NCBI GenBank assembly: GCA_964398225.1
Contig: CAYNLY010000013.1
Span: 1-32,676, forward strand
DNA length: 32,676 nt
Direction of reading: 5' to 3'
From: CAYNLY01 sp964398225
GTDB lineage: Bacteria; Pseudomonadota; Zetaproteobacteria; Mariprofundales; Mariprofundaceae
Shown piece by piece: positions 31,973 to 32,676 of this stretch. The notes under the pieces were generated by a model. It was not told the origin of the DNA. It ran no database searches and saw only the letters and a program-made list of their open reading frames with translations. The position numbers and the translations under genes were made by a program. The number at the start of each line of letters is the position of its first letter. Within the stretch, counting starts at the first letter, position 1.

Positions 31973-32676
31973 ATGGCATCGATGGACCGAGCGCAGGAAC
32001 CGGGCAAGACCACGGAGGCACCCATCGAGCTTTCCCCGGAGATGCGCCGTCCGTTTCCGAACTCCCGCAAGGTCTACATCGAAGGCTCCCGGCCGGACAT
32101 CCGCGTGCCGATGCGCGAAATCCGCCAGTCGCCGACGCCGACCCGCGACGGATTCGAGGAAAATCCTCCGGTCCTGGTCTACGACACCTCCGGCCCCTAC
32201 ACCGATCCCGAGGTCGCGATCGATCTGACGAAGGGGCTGCCGGCCGTTCGCGAGCGCTGGATCGAGGAACGGGGCGACACCGAGGAACTGGACGAGTTTT
32301 CCTCCCGCTATGCGCGGCTGCGCGCGCGCGACGCCGATGCCGGGGATCTCCGTTTTCCGCATCGGCGCAAGCCCCGGCGTGCGAAGCCCGGCCGCAACGT
32401 CACGCAGATGCATTACGCGCGCCAGGGCATCATCACCCCGGAGATGGAGTTCGTCGCGATCCGCGAAAACCAGCGGCGGGAGCGACTGCGCGAAATCACG
32501 AAGCAGCATCCGGGCGAAAGCTTCGGCGCCAGCATCCCGCCGGTCATCACGCCCGAATTCGTCCGCGACGAGGTCGCGCGCGGACGCGCGATCATTCCGG
32601 CGAACATCAACCACCCGGAACTGGAGCCGATGATCATCGGCCGCAACTTCCTCGTGAAGATCAACGCCAACATCGG
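31973..32676 (+). CDS. thiC: Phosphomethylpyrimidine synthase ThiC, 5' part
   Basis: Radical-SAM enzyme converting aminoimidazole ribotide to the pyrimidine of thiamin. Only the first 234 codons are in the window; the C-terminal CxxCxxxxC cluster motif is beyond the edge. Diagnostic blocks are present: SRKVYIEGSRPDIRVPMREI, VYDTSGPYTDP, VTQMHYARQGIITPEMEFVA, and NINHPELEPMIIGRNFLVKI. The start is ATG 31973, with AGGAGG at about 31959-31964; an overlapping ATG at 31965 is out of frame. The 80-bp gap to ygfZ holds a palindrome instead of the usual TPP riboswitch. Confidence 0.97.
   Translation, partial: MASMDRAQEPGKTTEAPIELSPEMRRPFPNSRKVYIEGSRPDIRVPMREIRQSPTPTRDGFEENPPVLVYDTSGPYTDPEVAIDLTKGLPAVRERWIEERGDTEELDEFSSRYARLRARDADAGDLRFPHRRKPRRAKPGRNVTQMHYARQGIITPEMEFVAIRENQRRERLREITKQHPGESFGASIPPVITPEFVRDEVARGRAIIPANINHPELEPMIIGRNFLVKINANI

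Noticed and set aside
31965..32228. An open frame starting at ATG 31965, overlapping thiC
   Set aside because: Out of frame with the clearly recognisable ThiC sequence; the ATG is part of the leader just before the true start at 31973.

Overview
This is a GC-rich, densely coded bacterial chromosome segment with many 4-base ATGA/GTGA gene overlaps. The gene set fits a Gram-negative, aerobic, ubiquinone-using member of the Pseudomonadota (Tol-Pal envelope system, Coq7, RuvABC, DAP synthesis, hopanoid precursor genes). The run yebC-ruvCAB-ybgC-tolQRAB-pal-cpoB-queE-queC is typical of gammaproteobacteria. Two features of the nusA-infB block are less typical of enteric-type gammaproteobacteria: a YlxR/L7Ae-like protein between nusA and infB, and an NrnA-type DHH phosphoesterase between rbfA and truB. 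I therefore cannot place the organism more precisely.

Layout. Positions 1-90 hold the 3' half of tRNA-Arg(ACG) and a terminator. Alanine dehydrogenase follows on the plus strand (223-1326). A long minus-strand block (1311-10492) reads, in transcription order, yebC, ruvC, ruvA, ruvB, ybgC, tolQ, tolR, tolA, tolB, pal, cpoB, queE, queC. A small orphan plus-strand gene (10684-10905) sits behind a 17-bp dyad and ends at a strong hairpin. It is convergent with coq7 (minus, 10966-11610). A gene-free, relatively AT-rich stretch of about 320 bp (11611-11931) carries two dyads and two DnaA-box-like 9-mers. Upstream of it on the minus strand lies the squalene operon hpnC-hpnD-hpnE (14985 to 11932).

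The plus strand then carries a lone thiO (15051-16226), a promoter and terminator hairpin, and the transcription/translation operon rimP-nusA-ylxR-infB-rbfA-nrnA-truB (16315-23876). A transmembrane Ser/Thr kinase, an RlmD-type rRNA methyltransferase and an orphan solute-binding lipoprotein follow (23940-28679). The minus strand then has ygfZ-dapE-queF-dapF (31892 to 28652). The window ends inside thiC (from 31973), which is divergent from ygfZ across an 11-bp perfect inverted repeat.

Functional links. QueE, QueC and QueF cover three of the steps to preQ1, but lie in two operons and without queD or folE here. HpnC, HpnD and HpnE make squalene, with no cyclase gene nearby. ThiO and ThiC belong to the thiazole and pyrimidine branches of thiamin synthesis and are separated from the other thi genes. 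The window is mostly housekeeping. I do not see a convincing undescribed multi-gene system; the best leads are small regulatory structures and a few unusual architectures.
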